Assembly: GCF_900177535.1 (NCBI RefSeq) | Contig: NZ_FXAJ01000002.1 | Coordinates: 248,001 to 312,000, forward strand | From: Priestia filamentosa | GTDB lineage: Bacteria; Bacillota; Bacilli; Bacillales; Bacillaceae_H | Reading direction: 5' to 3' | Length of the DNA stretch: 64,000 bases | Part shown: one piece after another, positions 8,304 to 16,763 of the stretch | Layout of the letters: each line of letters opens with the position of its first letter | Numbering within the stretch: position 1 is the first letter of the stretch | Program-made: the position numbers and the translations under genes | Notes under the pieces: generated by a model | Seen by the model: the letters and a program-made list of their open reading frames with translations, nothing else | The model's database searches: none | What the model was told of the DNA's origin: nothing

Positions 8304-8696
8304 GTGAATAAAGAAAACTATATTGAAGCAAGAGAAGAGCTTCAAAGAAGTTTAACGAATATTTCAAACGCATATATTTCTTTAAACCAAGATTTAATGA
8401 AACAAAGAAAAACGGTAAAAGAAGTGAATATAGGATATAGAGAGCTGTTAAAACAATATACTTCTTGCTTAGAAGACCTGAAGAAGTTAGCTGTACCAGA
8501 ACAGTATAACAACAATCATCAAAGCGCTCTGAAAACTGTCCCGATGTTTATAGAAGCTGTAGAAATGTTACTTGAAAAAGCACGCTTTGACGAAGAAGCA
8601 TTGAAGCTGTCCTTTGCTAAAAGAAAGCAAGCAGAGATTGAGATGCACACGTTGGTGAATAAGCTAAAAGAAACAGAAAAAGCATCCATTGCATAG
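8304..8696 (+). CDS. Hypothetical helical protein
   Basis: 130 residues from GTG 8304, preceded by GGGGGAGGA. The whole chain is charged and predicted helical with heptad-like Leu spacing, so coiled coil is likely; there is no signal peptide, membrane segment or cysteine cluster. I do not recognise the family. It follows the structured RNA and two terminator hairpins, so its expression may depend on read-through. Confidence 0.7.
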   Translation: MNKENYIEAREELQRSLTNISNAYISLNQDLMKQRKTVKEVNIGYRELLKQYTSCLEDLKKLAVPEQYNNNHQSALKTVPMFIEAVEMLLEKARFDEEALKLSFAKRKQAEIEMHTLVNKLKETEKASIA

Positions 8697-8708
8697 GATG
8701 CTTTTTTA
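8677..8708 (+). terminator. Intrinsic terminator
   Basis: AAAGCATCC, loop, GGATGCTTTTTT; the upstream arm overlaps the end of the coding region. Confidence 0.85.
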
Positions 8709-8833
8709 TCCTATTCATTGTTAAGTACATTATATAATGTAAATTATACTTGATAAATTAATGATAAAAGGGCAAACTTTTAGTAGAACAGATAACGAAA
8801 TAAGAGAGAAAAGTTCTTTGGAGGAGCAAAAGG

Positions 8834-9523
8834 ATGAACCTGTATAACCATGATTTTATTTTCAACATTGGGGTTTCTGCTATTTTATCTATCATTATTG
8901 GCCTTGAACGTCAGCTAAAGAAAAAACCGTTAGGACTCAAAACATGCGTTGTAATTGGGATTACAAGCTGTTTATTAACAAGCGTGTCCATTGAGGCTGC
9001 CTATCAGTTCGCAGAAGAATATGAGCGACCGATGGATCCTCTTCGATTGGCTGCACAAATTGTATCTGGGATCGGATTTTTAGGCGCAGGTGTCATTTTA
9101 CGCCGAAATAACGATATTATTTCTGGATTAACAACAGCAGCAATGGTATGGGCAGCGGGAGGCGTCGGAATTGCTTGTGGAGCGGGTTTTTGGTTCGAAG
9201 CAATTCTAGCGACAGGGTTGCTTATTATAAGCGTGGAAATTTTACCTGTTTTAATTAAAGGAATCGGTCCGAAAAAGCTTCGTGAAAAAGAGCTGAAAGT
9301 AAAGATTGTAGTAGATAACGATGAAAAAATGACGGATATCTTAAAAGAACTAAAACAGCGTAAAATGAAGGCACAAAAAGTCCGAATTAAAGATTTAAAA
9401 AATAGTGATCATCTTCAGCTTGAGCTAAGTCTTTTAGTAGATGAAAATGTTTATACAACAGAAGTGTATTATGAGCTGAAACATATTGAGCATATTGTAA
9501 GCGTGGAAATGGAATCCTTATAA
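8834..9523 (+). CDS. MgtC/SapB-family membrane protein
   Basis: 229 residues. Four to five N-terminal helices carry the family signatures IGLERQLKKKPLGLKT and IVSGIGFLGAGVILRR; the C-terminal ~80 residues form a soluble ACT-like beta-alpha domain. MgtC proteins help growth at low magnesium, in several bacteria by inhibiting F-type ATP synthase. GGAGGAG precedes ATG 8834. No M-box-like leader was seen in front of it. Confidence 0.9.
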   Translation: MNLYNHDFIFNIGVSAILSIIIGLERQLKKKPLGLKTCVVIGITSCLLTSVSIEAAYQFAEEYERPMDPLRLAAQIVSGIGFLGAGVILRRNNDIISGLTTAAMVWAAGGVGIACGAGFWFEAILATGLLIISVEILPVLIKGIGPKKLREKELKVKIVVDNDEKMTDILKELKQRKMKAQKVRIKDLKNSDHLQLELSLLVDENVYTTEVYYELKHIEHIVSVEMESL

Positions 9524-9553
9524 AAAGCGAAAGCCTACAGGCTTTCGCTTTTT
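9522..9553. terminator. Bidirectional terminator between convergent genes
   Basis: AAAAAGCGAAAGCC, loop TACA, GGCTTTCGCTTTTT: 14-bp perfect stem. Confidence 0.92.
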
Positions 9554-9995
9554 ATTCTGGTTCGTTTTTATTATGGATATCTGTTTCTTTTGCCATTTCA
9601 GTACTATAAGCAAGACGGCGTTTGAAGCGCATATCTTTCACTTTTCTTTCTTTCGGTACATAATTAAGGAAATAGCGATGAACAAGGACTTCAGCTCCTG
9701 TAATAATTAGCGCTGATAAGATGCTTCCCCACGCTACTTGTGGGTAGCTGTCAAAAAGAATACTTCCAAAAATCCAAACGCTCATATAAGTTAGCAAAAA
9801 TTCGACAATAATAGCTTCCCGGTTGCCAAGACGGCGCAAGATGATTTGATCGCCAATTAAGTATGAAGCAACTGTTACGAACAAACTAAATGAGAGAATA
9901 TCAACAATTGTGGCATCAAAAAATAAATCAAGTGCAATTGCAAAAGCAATGATAGAACAAATAAATTTTACAAGCAACGCTTTTAGATGATTCAT
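9552..9995 (-). CDS. DUF2512 (YndM-like) membrane protein
   Basis: 147 residues, four predicted membrane helices, N-terminus MNHLKALLVKFICSIIAFAI and the GDQIILRRLGN motif match the DUF2512/YndM family of Bacillus. The C-terminus is charged and cytosolic. AAAAGGAGGG precedes ATG 9995. Function is unknown; it faces the MgtC gene across a shared terminator. Confidence 0.85.
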   Translation of the reverse strand: MNHLKALLVKFICSIIAFAIALDLFFDATIVDILSFSLFVTVASYLIGDQIILRRLGNREAIIVEFLLTYMSVWIFGSILFDSYPQVAWGSILSALIITGAEVLVHRYFLNYVPKERKVKDMRFKRRLAYSTEMAKETDIHNKNEPE

Positions 9996-10090
9996 ATCCG
10001 ACCCTCCTTTTTATTTTTAGTGTGAACGGAAGAATAAAGTTTTATACTCGGGTAACATGTCCCATAACGTTAGGAAGGAATGAAAATGAA

Positions 10091-11083
10091 ATGAAACTGA
10101 GCATACTCGATCAAGCACCGATTTCAAAAGGACAAGACGCTCACCAAACACTTGAAAAGTCAGCACATCTTGCTTTATACGCGGAATCGTTAGGATATAG
10201 CAGATATTGGTTTGCGGAACATCATGGAACAAGAGGGCTTGCAAGCACAGCCCCTGAAATATTAATGAGTCATATTGCAGCTAAAACCTCATCTATTCGT
10301 GTTGGTTCTGGAGGAGTGCTTTTACCACAATATAGTCCATTTAAAATTGCCGAAGTATTTCAGCAACTGGAAGCTCTTTATCCAGGACGAATTGATCTTG
10401 GTATCGGTAGGTCTCCAGGCGGACCAGAGAAAATTAGAAGAGCGCTTGGGGATACGGAGGAAAATGGTTTGAAAGCTTATCCAAGAAAGCTTCAAGATGT
10501 TATCTACCATCTTCATCGAACGCTTCCAGGAAGTCACTCTTATAGCGGCATTAAAGCCGCCCCTCTAACAGACAAGCCTCCTGCGCTTTGGACGCTAGGT
10601 CTTGGAGAGAATAGTGCTTCCCTAGCTGCAAGTCATGGAGTAGGCTATGTTTTGGGTCATTTTATTTCTCCTAATAGAGGAGAAGAAGCGTTAAAAACGT
10701 ATAAAACAGCGTTTAAACCTTCCATGTACTTACAAAATCCTGCTTCAATTGTAGCGGTCTTTATTATTTGTGGGGAAAGTGATGAGGAAGCAGAGTTGCT
10801 TGCTTCAAGTCAAGACTTATGGCTCCTTCAGGTTGAGAAAGGGTTAGACAGTCGTGTTCCGAATATAGAAGAAGCAAAAGCTTATCATTACACAGAACGA
10901 GATCAAGAGAAAATTCGGCAAAATCGAAAGCGGATGATCATTGGTTCACGTGAAACAGTAAAGAGAGAGCTTCTTAATCTGATGAATCGATATGGTGCAG
11001 ATGAAGTGATGGCTCTTGCGAATATATATGATTTTGAAGAAAAGAAAAAATCATTTAAGCGTTTGGCAGAGATTTTTCTGTAA
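10091..11083 (+). CDS. Luciferase-like (LLM class) flavin-dependent oxidoreductase
   Basis: 330 residues from ATG 10091; the frame extends upstream but AGGAAGG at 10072-10078 and family alignment (MKLSILDQAPISKG) favour this start, although spacing is long. Bacterial-luciferase TIM-barrel features are present: RYWFAEHH, SSIRVGSGGVLLPQYSP, LYPGRIDLGIGRSPGG. Members of this MsnO8/YceB-like group use FMNH2 and oxygen; the substrate is unknown. Monocistronic, with a shared terminator against hxlR. Confidence 0.9.
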   Translation: MKLSILDQAPISKGQDAHQTLEKSAHLALYAESLGYSRYWFAEHHGTRGLASTAPEILMSHIAAKTSSIRVGSGGVLLPQYSPFKIAEVFQQLEALYPGRIDLGIGRSPGGPEKIRRALGDTEENGLKAYPRKLQDVIYHLHRTLPGSHSYSGIKAAPLTDKPPALWTLGLGENSASLAASHGVGYVLGHFISPNRGEEALKTYKTAFKPSMYLQNPASIVAVFIICGESDEEAELLASSQDLWLLQVEKGLDSRVPNIEEAKAYHYTERDQEKIRQNRKRMIIGSRETVKRELLNLMNRYGADEVMALANIYDFEEKKKSFKRLAEIFL

Positions 11084-11118
11084 AATAAAAGATTCCGCGT
11101 TAGCGGGATCTTTTATTT
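11082..11118. terminator. Bidirectional terminator
   Basis: AATAAAAGATTCCGC pairs with GCGGGATCTTTTATT (one mismatch), serving the LLM gene and hxlR-type gene. Confidence 0.85.
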
Positions 11119-11499
11119 TAATTTATCGTTTAGTACACTCTCTTCTAAGACAGAAAACTTGTCTCCATAAACTTTCGTAATATGAGAAGCTCCCCAGTTG
11201 CACAAGGCATCTAGAATGCTTTCTAAGCTTTTTCCATACTCGCTTAGCTCATATTCCACTTTAGGTGGCACTTGCTGATACACGATGCGATTTACAATGC
11301 CATCTTCTTCAAGCTCTCGAAGCTGTTGAGTGAGCATTTTTTGCGTAATGTTTGGCATAAGGCGCTTTAACTCACTTGTTCTTTTTTTACCGTGCGTTAA
11401 ATGACACAGAATAACGCATTTCCATTTTCCTCCGATAACTTCAAGCGTTGCTTCTACTGAAATGTTGTATTTTTTTTTTGTTTCAAGCTTTTTTTCCAT
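11113..11499 (-). CDS. HxlR-family transcriptional regulator
   Basis: 128 residues from the ATG at 11499, chosen because AAAAGGAG lies just upstream; an extra 8 residues are possible from 11523. The winged helix shows the hallmark EVIGGKWKCVILCHL, ITQKMLTQQLRELEEDGIV and YELSEYGKSLESIL. A Cys in GGKWKCVILC sits near where redox-sensing YodB/CatR-type members carry theirs, so electrophile or thiol stress sensing is possible. Divergent from an MFS exporter and aldo-keto reductase, with palindromes in between that fit its operator. Confidence 0.92.
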   Translation of the reverse strand: MEKKLETKKKYNISVEATLEVIGGKWKCVILCHLTHGKKRTSELKRLMPNITQKMLTQQLRELEEDGIVNRIVYQQVPPKVEYELSEYGKSLESILDALCNWGASHITKVYGDKFSVLEESVLNDKLK

Positions 11500-11518
11500 T
11501 TTTTTCTCCTTTTCTATA

Positions 11519-11552
11519 GGCACTAAAAAGTACCTACAGCACTTTAAAGTGC
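11519..11552. promoter_or_regulatory. Paired palindromic operator sites, HxlR/MFS intergenic region
   Basis: GCACTTTAAAGTGC at 11539-11552 is a perfect 14-bp palindrome; GGCACTAAAAAGTACC at 11519-11534 is a second one with a single mismatch. Both share CACT/AGT(G) arms and lie 20-55 bases before the regulator start, as expected for an autoregulating HxlR dimer. Confidence 0.6.
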
Positions 11553-11686
11553 GTTCTTCCTTTTTCTATTCTTATCTCCCATAATAACATTTACCGGCGG
11601 CTTATTAGATTCTTTTTTTACTGTACCTTGTTTTTTTAAAAAAAACAAACAAACCAAAAATCAATAGATAAAGGGGGAAGTTTTTC

Positions 11687-12889
11687 ATGTCTTTAAGTAA
11701 AAAACAAAGTACGTTTGCACTGCTTGCTTTAGCAGTGAGTGCTTTTGCTATAGGAACGACAGAATTTATTAGCGTAGGACTTTTGCCGCTTATTTCCGAA
11801 GATCTAAATATTTCGGTTACAACAGCAGGTCTAACCGTTTCTTTATATGCACTAGGAGTAACATTTGGAGCACCGGTTTTAACGAGTCTCACTTCTAATA
11901 TGTCAAGAAAGTCACTTTTACTGTGGATTATGATTGTCTTTATTATCGGAAATATAATCTCAGCAGGGGCTATTCACGTTAGCATGCTTCTTATTGGAAG
12001 AGTTATCGCTGCTTTTTCTCACGGTGTTTTTATGTCAATTGGTTCAACAATTGCCGCTGATCTTGTTTCAAAAGACCGCCGGGCAAGCGCAATTTCCATA
12101 ATGTTTACAGGATTAACGGTGGCGACCGTTACAGGAGTGCCGTTTGGAACTTTTATTGGTCAGCAGTTTGGTTGGCGTCTTGCTTTTGTCACAATTGTTG
12201 TCATTGGAATTGTTGCTTTCATCGCAAATAGTATACTAGTGCCAGGAAACTTGTCAAAAGGACAAAAAACAACAATCAAAGATGGAGTGAAATTAGTAAC
12301 AAACGGTCGTTTATTGCTTGTCTTTGTTATTACAGCTCTTGGATATGGTGGAACATTTGTTGTCTTTACGTACCTTTCACCACTTTTACAAGATGTAACA
12401 GGTTTTAAAGGAAGTACTGTTGCTGTTCTTCTTCTTCTTTACGGAGTAGCAATTGCGATTGGAAACATGGTTGGTGGGAAACTTTCTAACCAAAACCCGG
12501 TAAGAGCGCTGTTTTACATGTTTATTTTTCAAGCACTTATTCTGTTAGCATTGTTTTTCACCGCGCCTTTCAAAGGGATAGGGTTAGCGACAATCTTGAT
12601 GATGGGGCTTTTCGCATTCATGAACGTTCCCGGTCTGCAAGTATATGTTGTAATGCTTGCAGAGCGATTTGTACCAAGTGGTGTAAACGTGGCGTCTGCG
12701 ATTAACATTGCAGCGTTCAATGCAGGAATTGCGCTTGGTTCTTATTTTGGAGGAGTTGTCACAAACTCACTTGGTCTTGTTCATACAACATGGGTTGGAG
12801 CCTTGATGGTAGCTGGCGCTGTTCTTCTAACAGGGTGGAGTCGCTCTTTAGAAAGAAAAGATCAAAAAGCTGGTAGAAACATTGCTTAG
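11687..12889 (+). CDS. MFS (DHA1 family) efflux transporter
   Basis: 400 residues, twelve predicted helices. AIGTTEFISVGLLPLISEDLNIS is the start typical of the PbuE/AraJ/NepI-like DHA1 group, and the helix 2-3 loop motif (NMSRKSLLLW) and helix 4 GRVIAAFSHGVF are present. AAAGGGGGAAG precedes ATG 11687. The next gene starts 35 bases later, so exporter and reductase form an operon that the divergent HxlR regulator probably controls, a layout fitting detoxification of a reactive compound. Confidence 0.9.
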   Translation: MSLSKKQSTFALLALAVSAFAIGTTEFISVGLLPLISEDLNISVTTAGLTVSLYALGVTFGAPVLTSLTSNMSRKSLLLWIMIVFIIGNIISAGAIHVSMLLIGRVIAAFSHGVFMSIGSTIAADLVSKDRRASAISIMFTGLTVATVTGVPFGTFIGQQFGWRLAFVTIVVIGIVAFIANSILVPGNLSKGQKTTIKDGVKLVTNGRLLLVFVITALGYGGTFVVFTYLSPLLQDVTGFKGSTVAVLLLLYGVAIAIGNMVGGKLSNQNPVRALFYMFIFQALILLALFFTAPFKGIGLATILMMGLFAFMNVPGLQVYVVMLAERFVPSGVNVASAINIAAFNAGIALGSYFGGVVTNSLGLVHTTWVGALMVAGAVLLTGWSRSLERKDQKAGRNIA

Positions 12890-12924
12890 CAAGGATAAGA
12901 AAACATTTTAGGAGGATTTTAATA

Positions 12925-13764
12925 ATGAAAAACTTACAAGATACAGTAACACTATACAATGGAGTTAAAATGCCTGGATTTGGACTAGGCGTGTTCAAGG
13001 TAGAAGAGGGAAAAGAGCTTGTAGAGGCTGTGAAAAATGCAATTAAGCATGGGTACAGAAGCATTGATACAGCTGCTATTTACGGCAATGAAGAGGGAGT
13101 TGGAGTTGGCGTTAAAGAAGCTTTAGAAGAAAACAATTTACGACGTGAAGAGCTATTTATCACATCAAAAGTGTGGAATGATGGTTTAAGTTATGAAGAA
13201 ACAATCTCTGCTTATGAAGAAAGTTTGAAAAAGCTTGGTCTCGATTACCTTGATCTTTATCTTATTCATTGGCCAGGAAAAGATCAGTATAAGGAGTCTT
13301 GGAGAGCACTTGAAACTCTTTATAAAGAAGGAAAAGTGAAAGCAATTGGCGTAAGCAATTTTGAAGTTCATCATTTAGAGGCATTATTGAAGCAAGCTGA
13401 AATTAAACCAATGATCAACCAAGTCGAGTACCATCCTCGCTTGACTCAAAGTGAAGTAAAGGCTTTTTGTGAGGAGAATGAGATTCGTTTTGAAGCATGG
13501 TCACCACTTATGCAAGGAGAGCTTTTACAAAATGAAGAATTGACGCGCATTGCCAAACATCATGGAAAATCTGTTGCTCAAATTATTCTTCGCTGGGATG
13601 TTCAAAATGGAGTAATTACAATTCCAAAATCAACAAAAGAACATCGCATTATTGAAAATGCTAACATTTTTGATTTCCAATTAACAAAAGAAGAGATGCA
13701 ACAAATTAGCTCTTTAAATGAAAATCATCGTGTTGGTCCAAATCCAAATGAATTTAACTTCTAA
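12925..13764 (+). CDS. Aldo-keto reductase
   Basis: 279 residues, full-length (beta/alpha)8 AKR. The catalytic tetrad is visible: Asp in SIDTAAIYGNE, Tyr in the same motif, Lys in FITSKVW, His in YLIHWPG; NADPH-binding IPKSTKEHRI is near the C-terminus. It reduces carbonyls such as glyoxals with NADPH in the cytosol, resembling B. subtilis YvgN/YtbE. TTAGGAGG precedes the start. It is the distal gene of the MFS operon. Confidence 0.93.
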   Translation: MKNLQDTVTLYNGVKMPGFGLGVFKVEEGKELVEAVKNAIKHGYRSIDTAAIYGNEEGVGVGVKEALEENNLRREELFITSKVWNDGLSYEETISAYEESLKKLGLDYLDLYLIHWPGKDQYKESWRALETLYKEGKVKAIGVSNFEVHHLEALLKQAEIKPMINQVEYHPRLTQSEVKAFCEENEIRFEAWSPLMQGELLQNEELTRIAKHHGKSVAQIILRWDVQNGVITIPKSTKEHRIIENANIFDFQLTKEEMQQISSLNENHRVGPNPNEFNF

Positions 13765-13775
13765 AGAAGGTAGAG

Positions 13776-13807
13776 AACGCATATAACTTTAGTTATATGC
13801 GTTTTTT
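13776..13807 (+). terminator. Intrinsic terminator of the MFS-AKR operon
   Basis: AACGCATATAACT pairs with AGTTATATGCGTT, then T run. Confidence 0.88.
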
Positions 13808-13865
13808 ATTGGAACTTTTTTCTTGTTTTTTCGTATATAGTATAGAGAAAAAAGGAGGAGAAAAA

Positions 13866-15602
13866 ATGAATGAACTTAGCGGTTTTAAAACCTTTTTAGA
13901 AGAAGAAATGAAAGCGTGGGAAGTACCAGGAGCTGCTGTTGCGATTGTCAAAGACGGAGAAGTGATATTTTCAGAAGGATTTGGGTTGCGCGATATCGAA
14001 AAAAAACTTCCTGTCACAGAAGAAACATTATTTGCAATTGGTTCATCTACAAAAGCATTTACAGCGTCAGCTCTTGCGCTTCTTGTTGATGAAGGAAAGC
14101 TTGAGTGGGACGAGCCTGTTCGTACGTATTTGCCTTCCTTTAAATTAAAAGACCCTGTAGCATCCGAACGCATAACGCCGCTTGATTTACTAGTTCATCG
14201 CTCAGGTTTGCCCCGTCATGAACTAGTATGGTACGGAGCAGATTTATCACGAGAAGAACTGATCCAACGTATTCAGTATTTAGACGGAAACGTAGATTTT
14301 AGATCAGAATGGCAGTATCAAAATTTAATGTATTTAACAGCAGGTTACTTAGCAGGAAAAGTTGCTCATTCTTCTTATGAAGCGTTAGTCAAAAAACGAC
14401 TTTTTACACCTCTACATATGAAGAAAAGTAATTTTTCAGTTGAAGATATGCAAAAAAGCAAAAATTATTCTCTTCCATATAAAGAAATCGACGGGAAAAT
14501 AACAAAAGTCCCTTTCCGAAACATTGATGAAATTGGTCCAGCAGGCTCTATTAATTCAAATATAAAGGAAATGGTGAACTGGTTGAAGCTTCATCTTCAA
14601 AAAGGAGAGATTGACGGAAAACGAATCATTTCAGAGCAAGAAATGAAAACTCTTCATACACCTCATATGTCTTGTGAACTCATGTTCCCAACAAAAGAAG
14701 TGCCAATTTCTACTTATGGAGGAGGATGGTTTATTTCTCCATACAGAGGGCATCATCATCTTCATCACGGCGGAAACATTGATGGTTTTACAGCTCTTGT
14801 TTCATTTCTTCCGTATGAAAACATTGGAGTAGTTGTGTTAACAAACAAAGATGCTACATTTTTCCCTGATACCATTGTCTATAATATTTATGATCGTCTG
14901 CTTCATTTAGAGGAAAAGCAGTGGAGTAACGAACTACAAAAAAAGCTTAAAGAATTGAAAGCAACAATGACAGGAAGTGGAGAAAAGGATGAGAAGGGAA
15001 AAGTGCCAAATACTCAGCCATCACACCCATTAAAAGATTATGAAGGTACGTATCATCATAAAGGGTATGGGAGTATAAAAATCACCTATAAGGATGACAA
15101 ATTAGAAGCAACATTAAACTCTTTTCACTCCGAGTTAACTCATTATCACTATGATGTTTTTCAAATGAAAATTGCGACCTTCAATCATACGCTTCTCCTC
15201 TCATTTCAAGGAAATGTATATGGAGAGATTGCAACGCTTTCAGGTCCGTTCGCACTTGAACCTGGGACAAAAGATATTATGTTTGAAAAATTGCCTGATG
15301 AACGTCTTCAAGATAAAGAAGAACTTATACGATATGTTGGTCAATACAAGCTTCAAGGAGAGATGTTAGCAACCGTTTCTTTAAAGAAAGAAAGTATGTT
15401 AGTTCTGTCGCTACAAGGTCAACCTGATTATGAGCTTGTTCCATATAAAAAAGGTGCTTTTTATTTTAAGGGACTAGATGGATTTAGCGTGCAGTTTTGG
15501 GAAAATGAACAAAAAGAAGTTCAGCGTATAACAATCATTCAGCCAAACGGGGAGTTTGTTGGCGAAAAAGTAAAGAAAGAAGAGGAAAAAGTGGATTGTT
15601 AG
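13866..15602 (+). CDS. Serine hydrolase, class C beta-lactamase/PBP-like, with DUF3471-like C-terminal domain
   Basis: 578 residues from ATG 13866 behind AAAGGAGGAG; the frame runs further upstream through the previous terminator, which is not coding. The beta-lactamase fold covers ~10-360: SxxK in GSSTKAF, YxN in the YQNLMY segment, and HGG in place of KTG at HHGGNIDGF. Residues ~395-570 form a beta-rich domain of the DUF3471 kind. No signal peptide, so it is probably a cytosolic esterase or peptidase rather than a wall enzyme or antibiotic-resistance protein. Confidence 0.88.
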   Translation: MNELSGFKTFLEEEMKAWEVPGAAVAIVKDGEVIFSEGFGLRDIEKKLPVTEETLFAIGSSTKAFTASALALLVDEGKLEWDEPVRTYLPSFKLKDPVASERITPLDLLVHRSGLPRHELVWYGADLSREELIQRIQYLDGNVDFRSEWQYQNLMYLTAGYLAGKVAHSSYEALVKKRLFTPLHMKKSNFSVEDMQKSKNYSLPYKEIDGKITKVPFRNIDEIGPAGSINSNIKEMVNWLKLHLQKGEIDGKRIISEQEMKTLHTPHMSCELMFPTKEVPISTYGGGWFISPYRGHHHLHHGGNIDGFTALVSFLPYENIGVVVLTNKDATFFPDTIVYNIYDRLLHLEEKQWSNELQKKLKELKATMTGSGEKDEKGKVPNTQPSHPLKDYEGTYHHKGYGSIKITYKDDKLEATLNSFHSELTHYHYDVFQMKIATFNHTLLLSFQGNVYGEIATLSGPFALEPGTKDIMFEKLPDERLQDKEELIRYVGQYKLQGEMLATVSLKKESMLVLSLQGQPDYELVPYKKGAFYFKGLDGFSVQFWENEQKEVQRITIIQPNGEFVGEKVKKEEEKVDC

Positions 15603-15605
15603 ATA

Positions 15606-15634
15606 AGAGGAGCCTTCATTTGGGGCTCTTTTTT
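15606..15634 (+). terminator. Intrinsic terminator
   Basis: GAGCC pairs with GGCTC, followed by T6; short stem. Confidence 0.6.
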
Positions 15635-15715
15635 CTCGTTATAAAGATAGTAAAGATAAAAACGATTTGAATGGTTTCGTTTCGCTCATACTAAGAAAAA
15701 AAGAAGGGGTGCATT

Positions 15716-16741
15716 ATGAAGCGAAACGAAGCAATTGATTATATAAAGTTTTTTGCTATATTAGCGGTTGTTATCATTCATACATTTCCGATTGATGGAG
15801 AAGTTGTTCTATTTATTCTCGATAACTTTGCTCGTTTTGCGGTTCCGTTTTTTTTTACAGCTTCAGGATATCTGTTTGGCTTAAAAATGCTTATCACAAA
15901 ATATTCGTGGACATACACATTAAAGTATATAATTAAGCTTATAAAAATCTATGTTTGCTGGTTCATTTTTTATGCTCTTTACGATCTTTTTATCATATAT
16001 GAAAAAGAAGGGAACGTAAGTAAAGAAATTTCCTCTTATTTTGAAAAGCTGACATTAAAAAATGTTTTTTACTATGGAGAAGGAACAAGTGCTTATCAGC
16101 TTTGGTTTTTAACTGCGCTTATTTGGAGTACTCTTATTGTTTATATGTTCGTAAAAGTAAAAAAACTGTATGTGCTTTTACCAATCAGCTTTCTTTTATA
16201 TATAGCGGGACTTTTCGGTCAGTCTTATGCGCTTTTTTACAAGGTGTCCGTGAGTACAAGAGACGCGCTTTTTTTTGGCTTGTTTTACACAACACTTGGC
16301 TGCTTTTTTGCTCTTCATCCAGGCCTTTCAGCGCCAAGACCTATTTCCTCTTCCATTTATAGAACGTTCTTTTTTCTATTTATCCTACTTCAAGCAACAG
16401 AAGCATATGTGCTTCGCTATGTGCTACACGCTCCTTTTGGAGAATACTTTTTATCTACTTTCTTTCTGACTTTCTGTCTTTTTTCTTTTGCTCTTTCATA
16501 CCCCGAATATGGGAGAGGAAGCTTGTTTGCCAAAATAGGAGCAAATGCTTTAGGAATTTACGTTATTCACGTCTTTTTTATTCGTATTTTAGATTTCCTC
16601 TTAAAGATGATGGGCATTGAAAGCCTTGAAGGGCATTTATTATTAAACATTGTTTATACACTCTGTATTTTTGTATTCTCATATATAACCTATGCTGGGC
16701 TCCAAAAAACCAAAAAGGCTGTAAACTTAAAAAACAGCTGA
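15716..16741 (+). CDS. Acyltransferase-3 family membrane protein
   Basis: 341 residues, about ten membrane helices. The N-terminus AIDYIKFFAILAVVIIHTF holds the conserved His of acyltransferase 3 proteins, and ARFAVPFFFTASGYLF is the second signature. Such proteins transfer acyl groups from the cytosolic side to exported sugars or peptidoglycan; there is no extracellular SGNH domain as in OatA, so the acceptor is unclear. AAGAAGGGG precedes ATG 15716. Confidence 0.88.
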   Translation: MKRNEAIDYIKFFAILAVVIIHTFPIDGEVVLFILDNFARFAVPFFFTASGYLFGLKMLITKYSWTYTLKYIIKLIKIYVCWFIFYALYDLFIIYEKEGNVSKEISSYFEKLTLKNVFYYGEGTSAYQLWFLTALIWSTLIVYMFVKVKKLYVLLPISFLLYIAGLFGQSYALFYKVSVSTRDALFFGLFYTTLGCFFALHPGLSAPRPISSSIYRTFFFLFILLQATEAYVLRYVLHAPFGEYFLSTFFLTFCLFSFALSYPEYGRGSLFAKIGANALGIYVIHVFFIRILDFLLKMMGIESLEGHLLLNIVYTLCIFVFSYITYAGLQKTKKAVNLKNS

Positions 16742-16763
16742 AGGAAAACCTTCAGCTGTTTTC
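16730..16763. terminator. Bidirectional terminator
   Basis: AAAACAGCTGAAGG, loop AAAA, CCTTCAGCTGTTTT: perfect 14-bp stem between convergent genes. Confidence 0.92.

Noticed and set aside
8834-9523. M-box magnesium riboswitch before the MgtC gene
   Set aside because: The 130 bases upstream contain no conserved M-box core or terminator/antiterminator pair; the structured RNA at 8.1 kb lies before a different gene.
11625-11660. TTGTTTTTTT/AAAAAAACAA palindrome before the MFS gene
   Set aside because: Only A/T pairs; too weak for a terminator and without operator-like half-sites shared with the regulator.
13797-13865. Longer N-terminus for the serine hydrolase
   Set aside because: The extension translates the preceding terminator hairpin and lacks a ribosome binding site; AAAGGAGGAG fits ATG 13866.
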